A stretch of DNA of 64,000 bases, taken from the NCBI GenBank assembly GCA_963845495.1, contig CAWJTH010000104.1, positions 1 to 64,000 on the forward strand. Direction: 5' to 3'. The position numbers were made by a program, and so were the translations under genes. The first letter of the stretch is position 1; each line of letters opens with the position of its first letter. The notes under the pieces were generated by a model. That model saw only the letters and a list, made by a program, of their open reading frames with translations, did no database searches and had not been told where the DNA came from. This document shows, in pieces, positions 38,301-45,587 of this stretch. This stretch comes from JAZKFT01 sp963845495. GTDB taxonomy: Bacteria > Bacteroidota > Bacteroidia > Chitinophagales > Chitinophagaceae.

Positions 38301-38496
38301 GGCCAGCAAGAACAGCGCAACCGGTGCCAGCTACAGCTATCAATATAACGGGCTAAAAATCGGCAACAACTTCTTTCGTCTGAAAATGGTGGATCTTGAC
38401 GGAAAGTTCACTTACAGCCCAACAGTGGCCGTAACAGGTACGGGCGATTGTGCCGCACGTCGCTTTCGGTGTCCCCAAACCCCGTCACATCGGTGA
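35302..38496 (+). CDS. SBBP beta-propeller surface protein (DUF7948-type N-terminus), type IX secretion substrate with broken tail
   Basis: ATG 35302 (MKKKIYKAFISLLLLFSAVQ) gives a signal peptide; the longer start at 35200 lies in repeat DNA. The N-terminal domain (LFTENAGQVADGKGR onward) is the DUF7948 type found before SBBP repeats. At least seven SBBP blades follow (36160-37550), each with WATYYGGSG or WGTYYGGSG, GNVYLSG and GGFQNxxGG motifs. A further beta domain and a fibronectin-like segment (VTLTSFTGTSNGCTAALAWQ) lead to the type IX C-terminal sorting domain. That domain is lost in this frame: the protein ends RRFRCPQTPSHR at 38496, while the true tail continues in other frames (see next entry). 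It probably has an adhesive or matrix role; no enzymatic motif is seen. Confidence 0.88.
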   Translation: MKKKIYKAFISLLLLFSAVQWAMAQGPALAYSKTTAPALSDWQAPKPAAPDAAQYSKLLGSAALLFTENAGQVADGKGRTRPDVLFTAHNDGTAIYLTATGISYQFTKTDYPKGYEKDSKKVKDQFLQDALQKKIKTGSYRMDIALVGANRHPTVRREAQGDYTENFYLPQCPSGIVAHTCGRVVYQDVYPGIDWVVYSSGKKLEYDFVVRPGADPARIKLRITGARPSISADGLTMTTPLGEVREKMPVATCGGQAVASSFVLRGSDIGFSTGGYNKSQILTIDPTVTWATYYGGSGFEGIINGQAFLALDAGGNVYMSGSTTTGTSTAIAPSSGVYQSTFGGGQDAFLVKFSPAGARLWATYYGGSGTEGNGGCAVDNSTGNVYLSGYTSSTTGIASGGFQNTFGGGSGDQFLVQFNSAGVRQWATYYGGSGNDERGNCAVDGSGNVYLCGSTTSTTGIASGGSQNAYGGGNFDCFLVKFNSAGTRQWGTYYGGSGDDGQVMVGTTSYVPLSYCAVDASNNVYLTGITSSTSGIASSGFQNAYGGGNFDCFLVQFNSAGTRQWGTYYGGSGDDLDGTLATDPNSGNIYLGGYYTTSTTGIATAGAYQTANAGGSNGNGFLIQFNSAGVRQWGTYYGGSSGDYIVGCAVDGVGNVYFSGLAQSSTGIASGGFQNTLAGTSDAFLVKFRSTGTRQWGSYFGGNSDEGGQAVAVADNCTVYLAGYTASTSGIATTGAFQTGNGGNYDAFLAKISTGPNTAPVLAASNLAIATSNIACPNGSAYLEFVDPGTPANKYLAINPNGNAGYNFATTTPVAANNSPAINHQMKTDGANNTTALSNRVYTIQDAGTNNYPSGMTVRLYYAPADTTAAVTALDGAVTHSSTSKWFKFEGTSNTANVAAILAAQTTTGITGATYLTPSATGTEGGVNYVEFSGITHFSTFGYLAAKTGFTLPVTLTSFTGTSNGCTAALAWQSATEENNSYYEVQASTNGTGFTAAGKVASKNSATGASYSYQYNGLKIGNNFFRLKMVDLDGKFTYSPTVAVTGTGDCAARRFRCPQTPSHR

Positions 38497-38686
38497 TCAA
38501 CGTAAACGGCCTTGCAGCCGGCGACCAGGTTGCCCTGCTCGATGGCAACGGCAAGCAACTGGCAGAACTGACCCAACGGGCACCAGCCAGCGCATCAACG
38601 TAAGCATGTATGCGAAGGGCGTGTACATTTTGAGCGTAAAAAGTAGCAGCGGTAGCAGCAGCAACGTAAAAGTGGTGAAACAGTGA
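38459..38686 (+). pseudogene. Type IX secretion C-terminal sorting domain, out of frame with its SBBP protein
   Basis: Directly after the codons for GDCAA, another frame reads LSVSPNPVTSVINVNGLAAG and DQVALLDGNGKQLAELTQ, then a third frame reads RINVSMYAKGVYILSVKSSS and ends VKVVKQ at 38686. PNP, GKxL and GxYxLxV are the hallmarks of the Por-type sorting domain that type IX substrates need. The frames reconnect if one A is restored near 38458 (GCACG to GCAACG) and one near 38577 (CAACGG to CAAACGG). Two single-base losses in the same AACG context are needed. They may be sequencing errors or a natural inactivation. Confidence 0.8.
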
Positions 38687-38760
38687 TAAAAGTGAAAAGT
38701 GAATAGTGAAAAGTGAATAGTGAAGAATGGATAATTGAGGAATGGCATAGCAATCCATAA
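38687..38760. repeat. Low-complexity direct repeat (AAAAGTGAATAGTG)
   Basis: AGTGAAAAGTGAATAGTG-type units occur two to three times, followed by AAGAATGG and GAGGAATGG. Related sequence in inverted orientation lies before the SBBP gene at 35260-35285. This is a typical dispersed intergenic repeat of this genome. Confidence 0.55.
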
Positions 38761-38831
38761 ACATGCAGGAAGGCGGTTGCCGGGTGGGCCGGCCACCCAC
38801 TCCTTTTATCTTTAATTATGCTTGTGCAGAT

Positions 38832-39398
38832 CTACCGAACGACCTGGTAGGGCTGCCGAACGACCTGGTAGAGCTGCTGAATAACTTGGTAAGGTTGCCG
38901 AACGGCTTGGCAGGGCTGCCGGATGACCTGGTAGGGTTGCCGGACGACCTGGTAGGGCTGCCGGATGACCTGGTAGGGTTGCCGGACGACCTGGTAGGGC
39001 TGCCGGATGACCTGGCAGGGTTGCCGAACGACCTGGTAGGGCTGCTGAACAACTTGGTAGGGCTACAAAATGACTTAGCCGGGCTGCGGAATGATTTAGC
39101 CGGGCTGCGGAATGATTTCTCAGGGCTGCGGAATGATTTCTCAGGGCTGCGGAATGATTTCTCAGGGCTGCGGAATGATTTCTCAGGGCTGCGGAATGAT
39201 TTCTCAGGGCTGCGGAATGATTTCTCAGGGCTGCAAAATGATTTCTCAGGGCTGCGGAATGATTTCTCAGGGCTGCGGATTCATTTCTCAGGGCTGCGGA
39301 ATGATTTCTCAGGGCTGCGGAATGATTTCTCAGGGCTGCAAAATCATTTTTCAGGGCTACGGAATGATTTGGTAGGGATACCGAACGGCTCGGTAGTA
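38832..39398 (+). repeat. Minisatellite: 27 tandem 21-bp units, each an imperfect hairpin
   Basis: Twenty-seven head-to-tail 21-bp units run from 38832 to 39398. The early class reads CTGCCGGATGACCTGGTAG plus GG; the later class reads CTGCGGAATGATTTCTCAG plus GG. Bases 1-8 pair with 12-19 around a 3-base loop. Between classes, pair 5/15 changes from C:G to G:C and pair 7/13 from G:C to A:T, and pair 3/17 varies among A:T, G:C and G:T. The unit length is a multiple of three, so long frames are open: the plus frame 38763-39473 would encode heptads LPDDLVG and LRNDFSG. No signal peptide, RBS or homologue supports translation, so I class it as a DNA/RNA repeat first. Confidence 0.8.
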
Positions 39399-39917
39399 AC
39401 GGAAAGCGTTTTACTTTTTATGGAATATCGCCTTGGCATCTTCCCTTCCAAGCTCAGGATGACAAAAGTTTGACCTGTCAAAACAAAACGCAGCGACACC
39501 AAAGTTGCTGTCATGCTGAGCTGAGTTTACCCAGAGCCTGCCGAAGGGAAGCACTAGCTGGTGGGAACAAGAAGCCACCTAGAAGATTGACACGAGCCCT
39601 TCGACAGCACTTCGACCAACTCAGTGCAGGATGACAAAAAGTTTGATCATTCAAAATAAAACACAAGGGCGTTTAAGGTTTTTGTCATGCTGATCCTTCG
39701 ACAAGCTCAGGATGATAAAAAATTTGACCAGTCAAAAACAAACACAGCGGTGTTAAAATGCCGTCAGGCTAATATTGGGGTTTTCTTGTTTTTTGTGTAG
39801 TGTGTTTAAAGGTGGAAAGGCGGCGGGAGGCGGAAGCTTTCCGTCCGTCTTTTTTAAGATTTGGCGTTAATCAAAACATGGCGGTCAATAATTGCTGCCA
39901 ATAAAAACTAAAGCTTT
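39399..39917. repeat. Three degenerate copies of a hairpin repeat module (39440-39775)
   Basis: Each module runs AGCTCAGGATGACAAAAAG, then a small palindrome (TTTGACCTGTCAAA, TTTGATCATTCAAA, TTTGACCAGTCAAA), then about 20 bases (CAAAACACAGCG-like) and, in the first two copies, GTCATGCTGA. The ends CTCAGGATGAC and GTCATGCTGAG are themselves inverted. The motif CCTTCGACAAGCTCAGGATGA at 39675-39715 and relatives at 39540 and 39595 are the same dispersed family as at 35204-35250. No gene is supported before 39918. Confidence 0.65.
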
Positions 39918-40547
39918 ATGTACAGATTATTGCTGGTAGAAGACCGCCCGATTTATATAAAAGGGCTGTCGGAAATAATAAGGGAAGTGATGGGCACGGT
40001 TGATATTGTGATAGCCGGTTCGTTGCAGCAGGCAGGCGAGCGATTAGCCGAAGAGTGCTATCAACTGCTTATCTGTGGATTACCTATACAAATAAAAGAG
40101 GCGAGGACAAAATTTTTGCCTATCATAAAGCGCAATCGCTCACTGCGCATACTTACTTTTACAGACCTGGCCGACCAAACTATTGACTGGAACCAATACC
40201 AAAAGCTGTACAAAATTGGCCTGCGCGGTGTGCTGAGCCAGCAGGCCAGCGTAGAAGAAATCAGAAAGGCAATAACCGAGGTATACAAGGAAGCGGTGTA
40301 TGTAAGCAAAGACGTGCTGATAGGTTTTTTGATGTCACCCGAACCAAATAAAAAAATCCCTCCCATATTGTCGGGGCAAGAAAGTGCGGTAGCGGGGCTG
40401 TTGGTAAAAGGGAAGAGCAACAAACAGATGTGTAGCATATTACAGTTGCACCCTAGTACTGTTTCTACCTTCAAAAACCGGGTTTTTCAAAAATTAAACG
40501 TACACAATGTATTGGAGCTGAGTAAAATAAGATGGCTTGTCCATTAA
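39918..40547 (+). CDS. LuxR/NarL-type regulator with degenerate receiver
   Basis: 209 residues. The N-terminal receiver-like domain keeps the acidic pair (LLVEDR, Glu8-Asp9), but the phospho-acceptor position in YQLLICGLPI is Ile52 instead of Asp, and the switch Lys is replaced in LRGVLSQQA. The C-terminal half has a LuxR helix-turn-helix: LSGQESAVAGLLVKGKSNKQ, then QLHPSTVSTFKNRVFQKL and a final NVLELSKIRW. It should bind DNA but cannot be controlled by ordinary Asp phosphorylation. No histidine kinase is adjacent. It follows the repeat cluster; regulation of the SBBP gene is only a guess from position. Confidence 0.9.
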   Translation: MYRLLLVEDRPIYIKGLSEIIREVMGTVDIVIAGSLQQAGERLAEECYQLLICGLPIQIKEARTKFLPIIKRNRSLRILTFTDLADQTIDWNQYQKLYKIGLRGVLSQQASVEEIRKAITEVYKEAVYVSKDVLIGFLMSPEPNKKIPPILSGQESAVAGLLVKGKSNKQMCSILQLHPSTVSTFKNRVFQKLNVHNVLELSKIRWLVH

Positions 40548-40665
40548 AGTATGAAAGAAAAAAATAATGATGGCACTGTTAATACCAAGTTAGTTTGGCA
40601 ATACTGGATGTTAAAGTCAATATGTGCCAAAGCAATTCTTTTAATAGCTATAATAAATAAGCATT

Positions 40666-40773
40666 ATGAAAAAAATTGTTGGTATCATGGTAAGGTTCAT
40701 TAGTAAACAAGTGTTATGCCTAATGTATTATTTCATAGTCGTCCTATCTTATATTTCTTTTCATAAAGATTGA
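40666..40773 (+). CDS. Candidate small membrane protein, 35 residues
   Basis: ATGAAAAAAATTG opens a 35-codon frame ending TGA at 40773: MKKIVGIMVRFISKQ, then the hydrophobic VLCLMYYFIVVLSYISF and HKD. A charged N-terminus plus one membrane helix is typical of bacterial microproteins. There is no clear Shine-Dalgarno, as is usual in Bacteroidota. It lies 118 bp after the LuxR-type gene. It could be chance in AT-rich spacer. Confidence 0.25.
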   Translation: MKKIVGIMVRFISKQVLCLMYYFIVVLSYISFHKD

Positions 40774-40867
40774 TTTTGGGTTATCCTGTTGCTGCCAAGC
40801 ATCAATTACAAGCCGTACAATAAGGGCTTAAAGTTTACGGGCCAATAAATCAAATTTGTGGGTAGTG

Positions 40868-41014
40868 TCTCAGTTTGAAATTTAATGCTTGGACCGTAAG
40901 GCAAAAATTAAGCAATATCTCCATTCAGTGTTTCTGTGCCTCAGTGGCAAACCAATATTTGCCACTGAGGCACAGAAACACTGAAACTTTTAATGCTCAA
41001 ACTTCAAACTGAGA
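40868..41014. repeat. Long palindromic element with 26-bp perfect stem
   Basis: An inner pair of 26-bp perfect inverted repeats (40926-40951 and 40958-40983, six-base loop; the core GTTTCTGTGCCTCAGTGGC is in the left arm) is enclosed by outer 12-bp arms TCTCAGTTTGAA (40868-40879) and TTCAAACTGAGA (41003-41014). A degenerate relative of the inner arm (GCCACAGAGGCACAGAAACA) lies at 43662-43681. MITE- or REP-like; it could also act as a terminator for converging genes. The rest of 40774-41070 holds nothing else I can support. Confidence 0.75.
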
Positions 41015-41070
41015 TAGAACAAATTTGTGCTTGAACAATACTTTTCTGTATTGGTAGCATTAATAATCAG

Positions 41071-42378
41071 TTATTTAAAAATTCCATTCGGTACTTTTCC
41101 ATCAGCTGATGGAAAATCAAATCCCAAAATTTTTGCGACGGTTGGGGCTATATCGCGTTCGTTCATTATTTCGATTACGCCGCCAGCTTTTATGTTTGGT
41201 CCATAAGCAATAAAGCCGGTTCTTATTTCTTTAAAATCGGGGAAATAACCATGTGAACCGCCTTTGCCTGGTTTAATTGCTTCGCCAGTGAAAGCGCCAC
41301 CAAACGATGCGCCATTTTCGCCAGATAAGGCAAACTCGGCATCTCGGTTTGCGCCAATTTTATCCATTTCTTTCCGGTCGATCATCCTAAATAAACGCCT
41401 TGCACTGTCTGGCAAATCTTGCAATGTTTTCTTTACTTCAGCCAAAGTTTTCAGGTCGCTTTTATCTTTTAAATACAAATAAGTTGAGCCGCCCACCGAA
41501 CAGAATTGTGCTTTCCAATCGCCTGTTTTTATATCGTTTAGCAAGCCGGCATTTTTCAACCAAACGTTGGGCTGTACTGATTTTGTGACGTTTAAAAAGC
41601 CATGGTCGCCGGTTACAATTAAAACGGTATTTTCCCAAATGCCTTGTTGCTTTAACGCATCTTCGATGATGCCAACACCTTCGTCAGCATCGCTAATAGC
41701 AGCTTTCACCATGTCTCCGTTTCTGCCCTGCATGTGTTCAGCATGATCTACCGAAAAGAAATGGATCGTCATTAATGTTGGCTGATCTTTTTTAATAACA
41801 TAAGCCGCAATTTTGGCCACGTTTTGATCTTTGCCGTATTCAATTTTTGTTGTGCCATCAAACACTTCTTTTTTTAAGGTAGCAACAAAACCGGCTGGTT
41901 TTGCATAATCTTCCCGAACTTTTTCGCCCATGCTTCCAATATCAGGAATGTTATAATCAACGGGTGCATCAGCCGAAACGGGCCAAAATAAAGCGGCAAC
42001 TTTTAGTCCTTTATCGTGTAATGTTCCCCAAATTGTTGGTGAATGGATGGCAGAATCGTTCCAATATATTTTTCCCGTGCTGCCGGCTGGCTCAAACATG
42101 CCATTGAAATAAACACCATGTTTTGATGGTTGAACGCCTGTTACAATTGTAGTGTGCGAAGGGTAAGTCATGGATGGGAAAACGCTGTTTACGCCATTTG
42201 CGTGTGTACCGCCTTTTACCAGCGCTTGCAGGTGCGTGGCATGCCAAGCGGTGTCTAAATAAAAATCTGGGCGAAAACCATCAATGGTAATTAACACCAC
42301 ATGTTTTGCTTGCTGCTGCGCAAAACCAATTGTTGATAATAACAAAATAGTAATTGCAATTAAATTTCTTTTTATCAT
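41071..42378 (-). CDS. Exported NPP-type alkaline-phosphatase-superfamily phosphodiesterase
   Basis: ATG 42378 (MIKRNLIAITILLLSTIGFA) is preferred over the upstream TTG. Signal peptide, then VVLITIDGFRPDFY (metal Asp33), SVFPSMTYPSHTTIVTG with nucleophile Thr71, HFFSVDHAEHMQGR (metal Asp/His), VTGDHGFLNV (metal Asp-His) and GGSHGYFPDFKEI (metal His). These are the landmarks of nucleotide pyrophosphatase/phosphodiesterases, which cleave nucleotides, sugar-nucleotides or phosphodiester headgroups in the periplasm. It lies 259 bp after the EEP-fold gene at the end of the second Sus-type locus; a palindrome lies between them, so it may have its own promoter. Confidence 0.93.
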   Translation of the reverse strand: MIKRNLIAITILLLSTIGFAQQQAKHVVLITIDGFRPDFYLDTAWHATHLQALVKGGTHANGVNSVFPSMTYPSHTTIVTGVQPSKHGVYFNGMFEPAGSTGKIYWNDSAIHSPTIWGTLHDKGLKVAALFWPVSADAPVDYNIPDIGSMGEKVREDYAKPAGFVATLKKEVFDGTTKIEYGKDQNVAKIAAYVIKKDQPTLMTIHFFSVDHAEHMQGRNGDMVKAAISDADEGVGIIEDALKQQGIWENTVLIVTGDHGFLNVTKSVQPNVWLKNAGLLNDIKTGDWKAQFCSVGGSTYLYLKDKSDLKTLAEVKKTLQDLPDSARRLFRMIDRKEMDKIGANRDAEFALSGENGASFGGAFTGEAIKPGKGGSHGYFPDFKEIRTGFIAYGPNIKAGGVIEIMNERDIAPTVAKILGFDFPSADGKVPNGIFK

Positions 42379-42458
42379 GATTGATTTCAATAAGTAATTA
42401 AATGAAAGTATTTAATCTAATTTTTAAGGATTTAAATTGCATGAAAATGTACTCCTTT

Positions 42459-42621
42459 TTTTAACACATAGAAACATAGGATATTTAACAAACAATTCAA
42501 AAACAGTATTGGCAATGTGGCATAGCAGGAAGCGGAGCTTCCAATCTAGATTTACTATAAGTCACAGCTTTATAAATAAGAAAACTTGATACCTATTTTA
42601 AACCTATGTACCTATGTGTTT
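42459..42621. repeat. Imperfect inverted repeat AACACATAGAAACATAGG
   Basis: The left arm AACACATAGAAACATAGG (from about 42463) matches the complement of CCTATGTACCTATGTGTT (about 42603-42620) at 16 of 18 positions. The roughly 120 bp between hold no gene. It fills the gap between the NPP and EEP genes. Confidence 0.5.
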
Positions 42622-42636
42622 AATTGAAGTAAATAT

Positions 42637-43560
42637 TTATTTATGCGCAATTTCAATCATTACCGGAAAATGATCTGACGGGGTTCTGGCAGTATTTTCT
42701 TGCCTATTTTTATTTGTTGGAATGGTATCTTGATTATTAATTATTGTTTGTCCGTGGTAATTATCGGTTAAAATACCATATCTTTTTACTACAAATTCTT
42801 TAGTAACAAAAATGTGATCAATTCGGCTATTTGTTACAGCGGTAGTATGAAAATTATTAAAGGTGCCGGTGTTTGCTAATTTAATAGGAGCAAGGTCAAA
42901 AGCATCTTTTAAAATGCCTGAAGTATTTACCAATGTATAACTTTCGTTGGTTTGATCTACATTAAAATCGCCGGTTAAAATGGCTGGCATATTTGCGGGA
43001 AATTCTTTTATTTTCTTCAAAATCAGTTTCGCACTTTCTGCTCGTGCTTGCACACCCACATGATCCATGTGTAAATTAAAAAAGTAGAAAACGAAATTTG
43101 TACCTTTTTCTTTAAATTTCCCCCACGAGCAAATCCTTGGTAGCACTGCATCCCAGCCTTTATTTGGTTTATCCGTGATGGTAGATAACCAAAAATCACC
43201 TTTGTCCAGTAATTCAAATTTATCTTTCCTATAAAAAATGGCCGAGTGTTCGCCGGCGTTTTTACCGTCTTCCCGGCCAATGCCGATATAAGTGTAATTG
43301 GGTAAATTTTGTTTTAAATCTTCCAATTGGTGATATAGCCCTTCTTGCGTTCCAAAAATATCAAAGCCGTGAAATTGAACCATGTTTGCAATTACAGGAA
43401 AACGTTGGTCCCAGCCATTTCCATGTAAAGAATCGCCATGGTTTGCGTAGCGTAAATTATACGTGGCAACATTAAAATGCTGCGCTTTAATTGAATTAAA
43501 TATTGTTTGACAAACAATCGTCATTAAAATAATTCTTTTTAATTTATTTAAGTAATTCAT
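42637..43560 (-). CDS. Exported endonuclease/exonuclease/phosphatase-fold hydrolase
   Basis: 307 residues, signal peptide to IFNSIKAQH. EEP-fold landmarks in order: NVATYNLRYAN (metal-binding Asn), DIFGTQEGLYHQLEDL (metal Glu in TQE), FFNLHMDHVGVQAR (catalytic His/Asp pair), PAILTGDFNVDQTNESY (Asp/Asn), RIDHIFVTKEF (Asp) and TPSDHFPVMIEI (Asp-His). The exported form next to SusC/SusD is more likely a phosphodiesterase or phosphatase of lipid headgroups, inositol phosphates or nucleic acids than a DNA-repair enzyme. It lies downstream of SusD on the same strand after a 228-bp gap and shares the locus with the NPP enzyme. Confidence 0.92.
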   Translation of the reverse strand: MNYLNKLKRIILMTIVCQTIFNSIKAQHFNVATYNLRYANHGDSLHGNGWDQRFPVIANMVQFHGFDIFGTQEGLYHQLEDLKQNLPNYTYIGIGREDGKNAGEHSAIFYRKDKFELLDKGDFWLSTITDKPNKGWDAVLPRICSWGKFKEKGTNFVFYFFNLHMDHVGVQARAESAKLILKKIKEFPANMPAILTGDFNVDQTNESYTLVNTSGILKDAFDLAPIKLANTGTFNNFHTTAVTNSRIDHIFVTKEFVVKRYGILTDNYHGQTIINNQDTIPTNKNRQENTARTPSDHFPVMIEIAHK

Positions 43561-43630
43561 TTTTATAATTAGATTTTAAATTAATTATGAGTATTTTTTA
43601 TTTCAGCTTAAAATTTATATTTAAAGAATT

Positions 43631-43690
43631 AATGTTTCTGTTCTATGTAGCAAATTATATTGCCACAGAGGCACAGAAACATTGAAGCTA
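43631..43690. repeat. Degenerate second copy of the 40.9-kb palindrome arm
   Basis: AATGTTTCTG and CAGAAACATT bracket a segment with GCCACAGAGGCACAGAAACA, close to the arm of the perfect palindrome at 40926-40983. It lies in the EEP/SusD spacer, where it could fold in the transcript. Confidence 0.5.
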
Positions 43691-43788
43691 TTTAATTTTG
43701 AGGCGCTTTATAGTTTATGTGTCTGACGCCCAAAATACAAGGCGTCAGACACGTTTACTTATCACTTATTACTCATAACTTATAACTT

Positions 43789-45561
43789 TTATTGCCATCC
43801 GGGATTTTGGCCGATTTTAGGATTTAATTGCAAATCAGCATACGGTATTGGATATAAATATTTATAATCTTGCCAATCCCTTGAAATATTGTCCAACCAA
43901 TGCAATTCGCCATACGTTCCGTTTGCCAATTTTTGCGGATCAGCGGAAACATTCACATACGTAACACCGCTAATTTGCTGCGATGGTAATGTTTTATAAA
44001 AACAAACATCTAAAACGCCATCACCGTTTAAATCCATCGGCACATTTAAAGCCGGAACATACATGCCATTCCAAGTTTGCAACAATAATTCGCCATGTTT
44101 CCAACGGATTAAATCGTTGTACCTAAAACCTTCCAACGTTAATTCAATACCGCGTTCCCTTCTTATTTCCAATAAAACTGGGTTGGTAATATCAGGAAAA
44201 TAATTGGCTTGTAAATAAGGATCGATAACGGTTGGTAAAGTAGTAAGCCCGCCGGTAATGCCAGCCCTTGCACGCAATGCACCAATTGTAGAAGCCCAAT
44301 CAGCATTGGTAATTTGGCCTAATTCAGCTTGTGCTTCGGCATAGTTCAATAATATTTCTGCGTAGCGCATTAAAGAAATTGAATTGGTATTTAACACGCC
44401 AGCATCGTAATATGTGTCATCCAAACACCATTTAATGGGTTGATAACCGGTGTAGGTATAAGAAAATACCGGCGGTGCGGCAAATTGTGTCCCACTGGTA
44501 ACACGTTTGTAACTGCCCATACGGATGGTTTGTTGCAAGCGCAAATCACGGTTTTGTGTTTCTGTATAAAAAACCATTGTGTCGTGACCAGCTTTGTTGG
44601 TAAACGGCGTTCCGTCGATGTTTAAATAAGTGTTGATAAAAGTGCGGGTGAAATTAAAACGGGATCCATAAGTGGCGCTGGTGTAATACCAATTGGCATC
44701 GTTGTTTTTTGCCAATGCAGTACTGGTGATATCGGCTAACATAATTTCGCTTGTAACCGGCGCTGAACTAATAAACAAATTGCGATAAGATAAATTGCCG
44801 CTACCTGTATTCAAACTAAACTTGCCACTTGTCATCACAGCTTTTGCCGCATCTGCCGCGGCTTGTAAAAAAGTGTTGGCGGTTGATGCTAGCTTGTAAC
44901 CGGTTTGGTATTTGCGAAACGTACCTTCAAATAAACATACCCTCGATTTAAATCCGTACACAATCCATTTGGTGATGGTGCTACGGGTTTGGTCGTCGGT
45001 AGCCGTAATGTGTGCGGCGGCATAATCAAGATCGGCAATTACAGAATCCATAATCATGGTGCGTGGGTCGCGGGTTTTGTACAGGGCGGAATCGCTTACA
45101 TCCAATGGCTTGTTGTACCAAGGAACATCGCCAAAACGCTTTACTTTTTCAAAATAAAAATAGGCTCTGAAGAAACGTGCAATACCCGTGTAATTATCTC
45201 TTACCGTTTGCGCAATAGCAGGATTGGTGTTATTTACGATGAAATAATTGATGTTGCGAAGGTCAGTCCAAGTCCAGCCAGAACCCTGGCGGGAAGTGTA
45301 AACGCCAGCCTTCAAATAATCTGGAACCGTAGTAACCGCTCCATAATCAGATAAATTACAATCGGTTCTAAAAGGCGTATTGACATCGGGCAGGATGTTG
45401 TAAAAAGAATAGGTATATAGTTTAAGGCCATCCTCACTACCAAAAACAGCATCTTTACTGGCGGTGCTTTCTGGTATTTGGTCAAGGTTTTTGCTACATG
45501 CGGTAAATAGGATGGCAATTAATAAACAACCTGCCATCCGTTGTTTTAATTTAATATTCAT
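43789..45561 (-). CDS. SusD/RagB-family outer-membrane lipoprotein (second locus)
   Basis: 590 residues with lipoprotein signal CLLIAILFTACSK (acylated Cys). Family motifs: GIARFFRAYFYFEKVKRFGD (the RAFRAxxYFxxVxxFGDVP signature), NSISLMRYAEILLNYAEAQA (RYAEILLNYAEA), EIRRERGIELTLEGFRYNDL with IRWKHG, and the end YLYPIPYADLQLNPKIGQNP. It follows SusC by 26 bp and is its substrate-binding lid. Confidence 0.98.
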   Translation of the reverse strand: MNIKLKQRMAGCLLIAILFTACSKNLDQIPESTASKDAVFGSEDGLKLYTYSFYNILPDVNTPFRTDCNLSDYGAVTTVPDYLKAGVYTSRQGSGWTWTDLRNINYFIVNNTNPAIAQTVRDNYTGIARFFRAYFYFEKVKRFGDVPWYNKPLDVSDSALYKTRDPRTMIMDSVIADLDYAAAHITATDDQTRSTITKWIVYGFKSRVCLFEGTFRKYQTGYKLASTANTFLQAAADAAKAVMTSGKFSLNTGSGNLSYRNLFISSAPVTSEIMLADITSTALAKNNDANWYYTSATYGSRFNFTRTFINTYLNIDGTPFTNKAGHDTMVFYTETQNRDLRLQQTIRMGSYKRVTSGTQFAAPPVFSYTYTGYQPIKWCLDDTYYDAGVLNTNSISLMRYAEILLNYAEAQAELGQITNADWASTIGALRARAGITGGLTTLPTVIDPYLQANYFPDITNPVLLEIRRERGIELTLEGFRYNDLIRWKHGELLLQTWNGMYVPALNVPMDLNGDGVLDVCFYKTLPSQQISGVTYVNVSADPQKLANGTYGELHWLDNISRDWQDYKYLYPIPYADLQLNPKIGQNPGWQ

Positions 45562-45587
45562 ACAATTTTTTTTATAAATGAATTGAT

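Noticed and set aside
37282..38343. 353-codon minus-strand frame opposite the SBBP gene
   Set aside because: G/V/A-rich translation opposite a repetitive, GC-richer gene; no start context or motif.
39112..39375. Open frames in other phases of the 21-bp array (MISQGCG repeats; minus-strand SPTRSSGN repeats)
   Set aside because: A repeat unit divisible by three keeps all frames open; these carry no independent evidence.
38832..39398. Tandem 21-bp array as a CRISPR
   Set aside because: Units are contiguous with no unique spacers and no cas genes are near.
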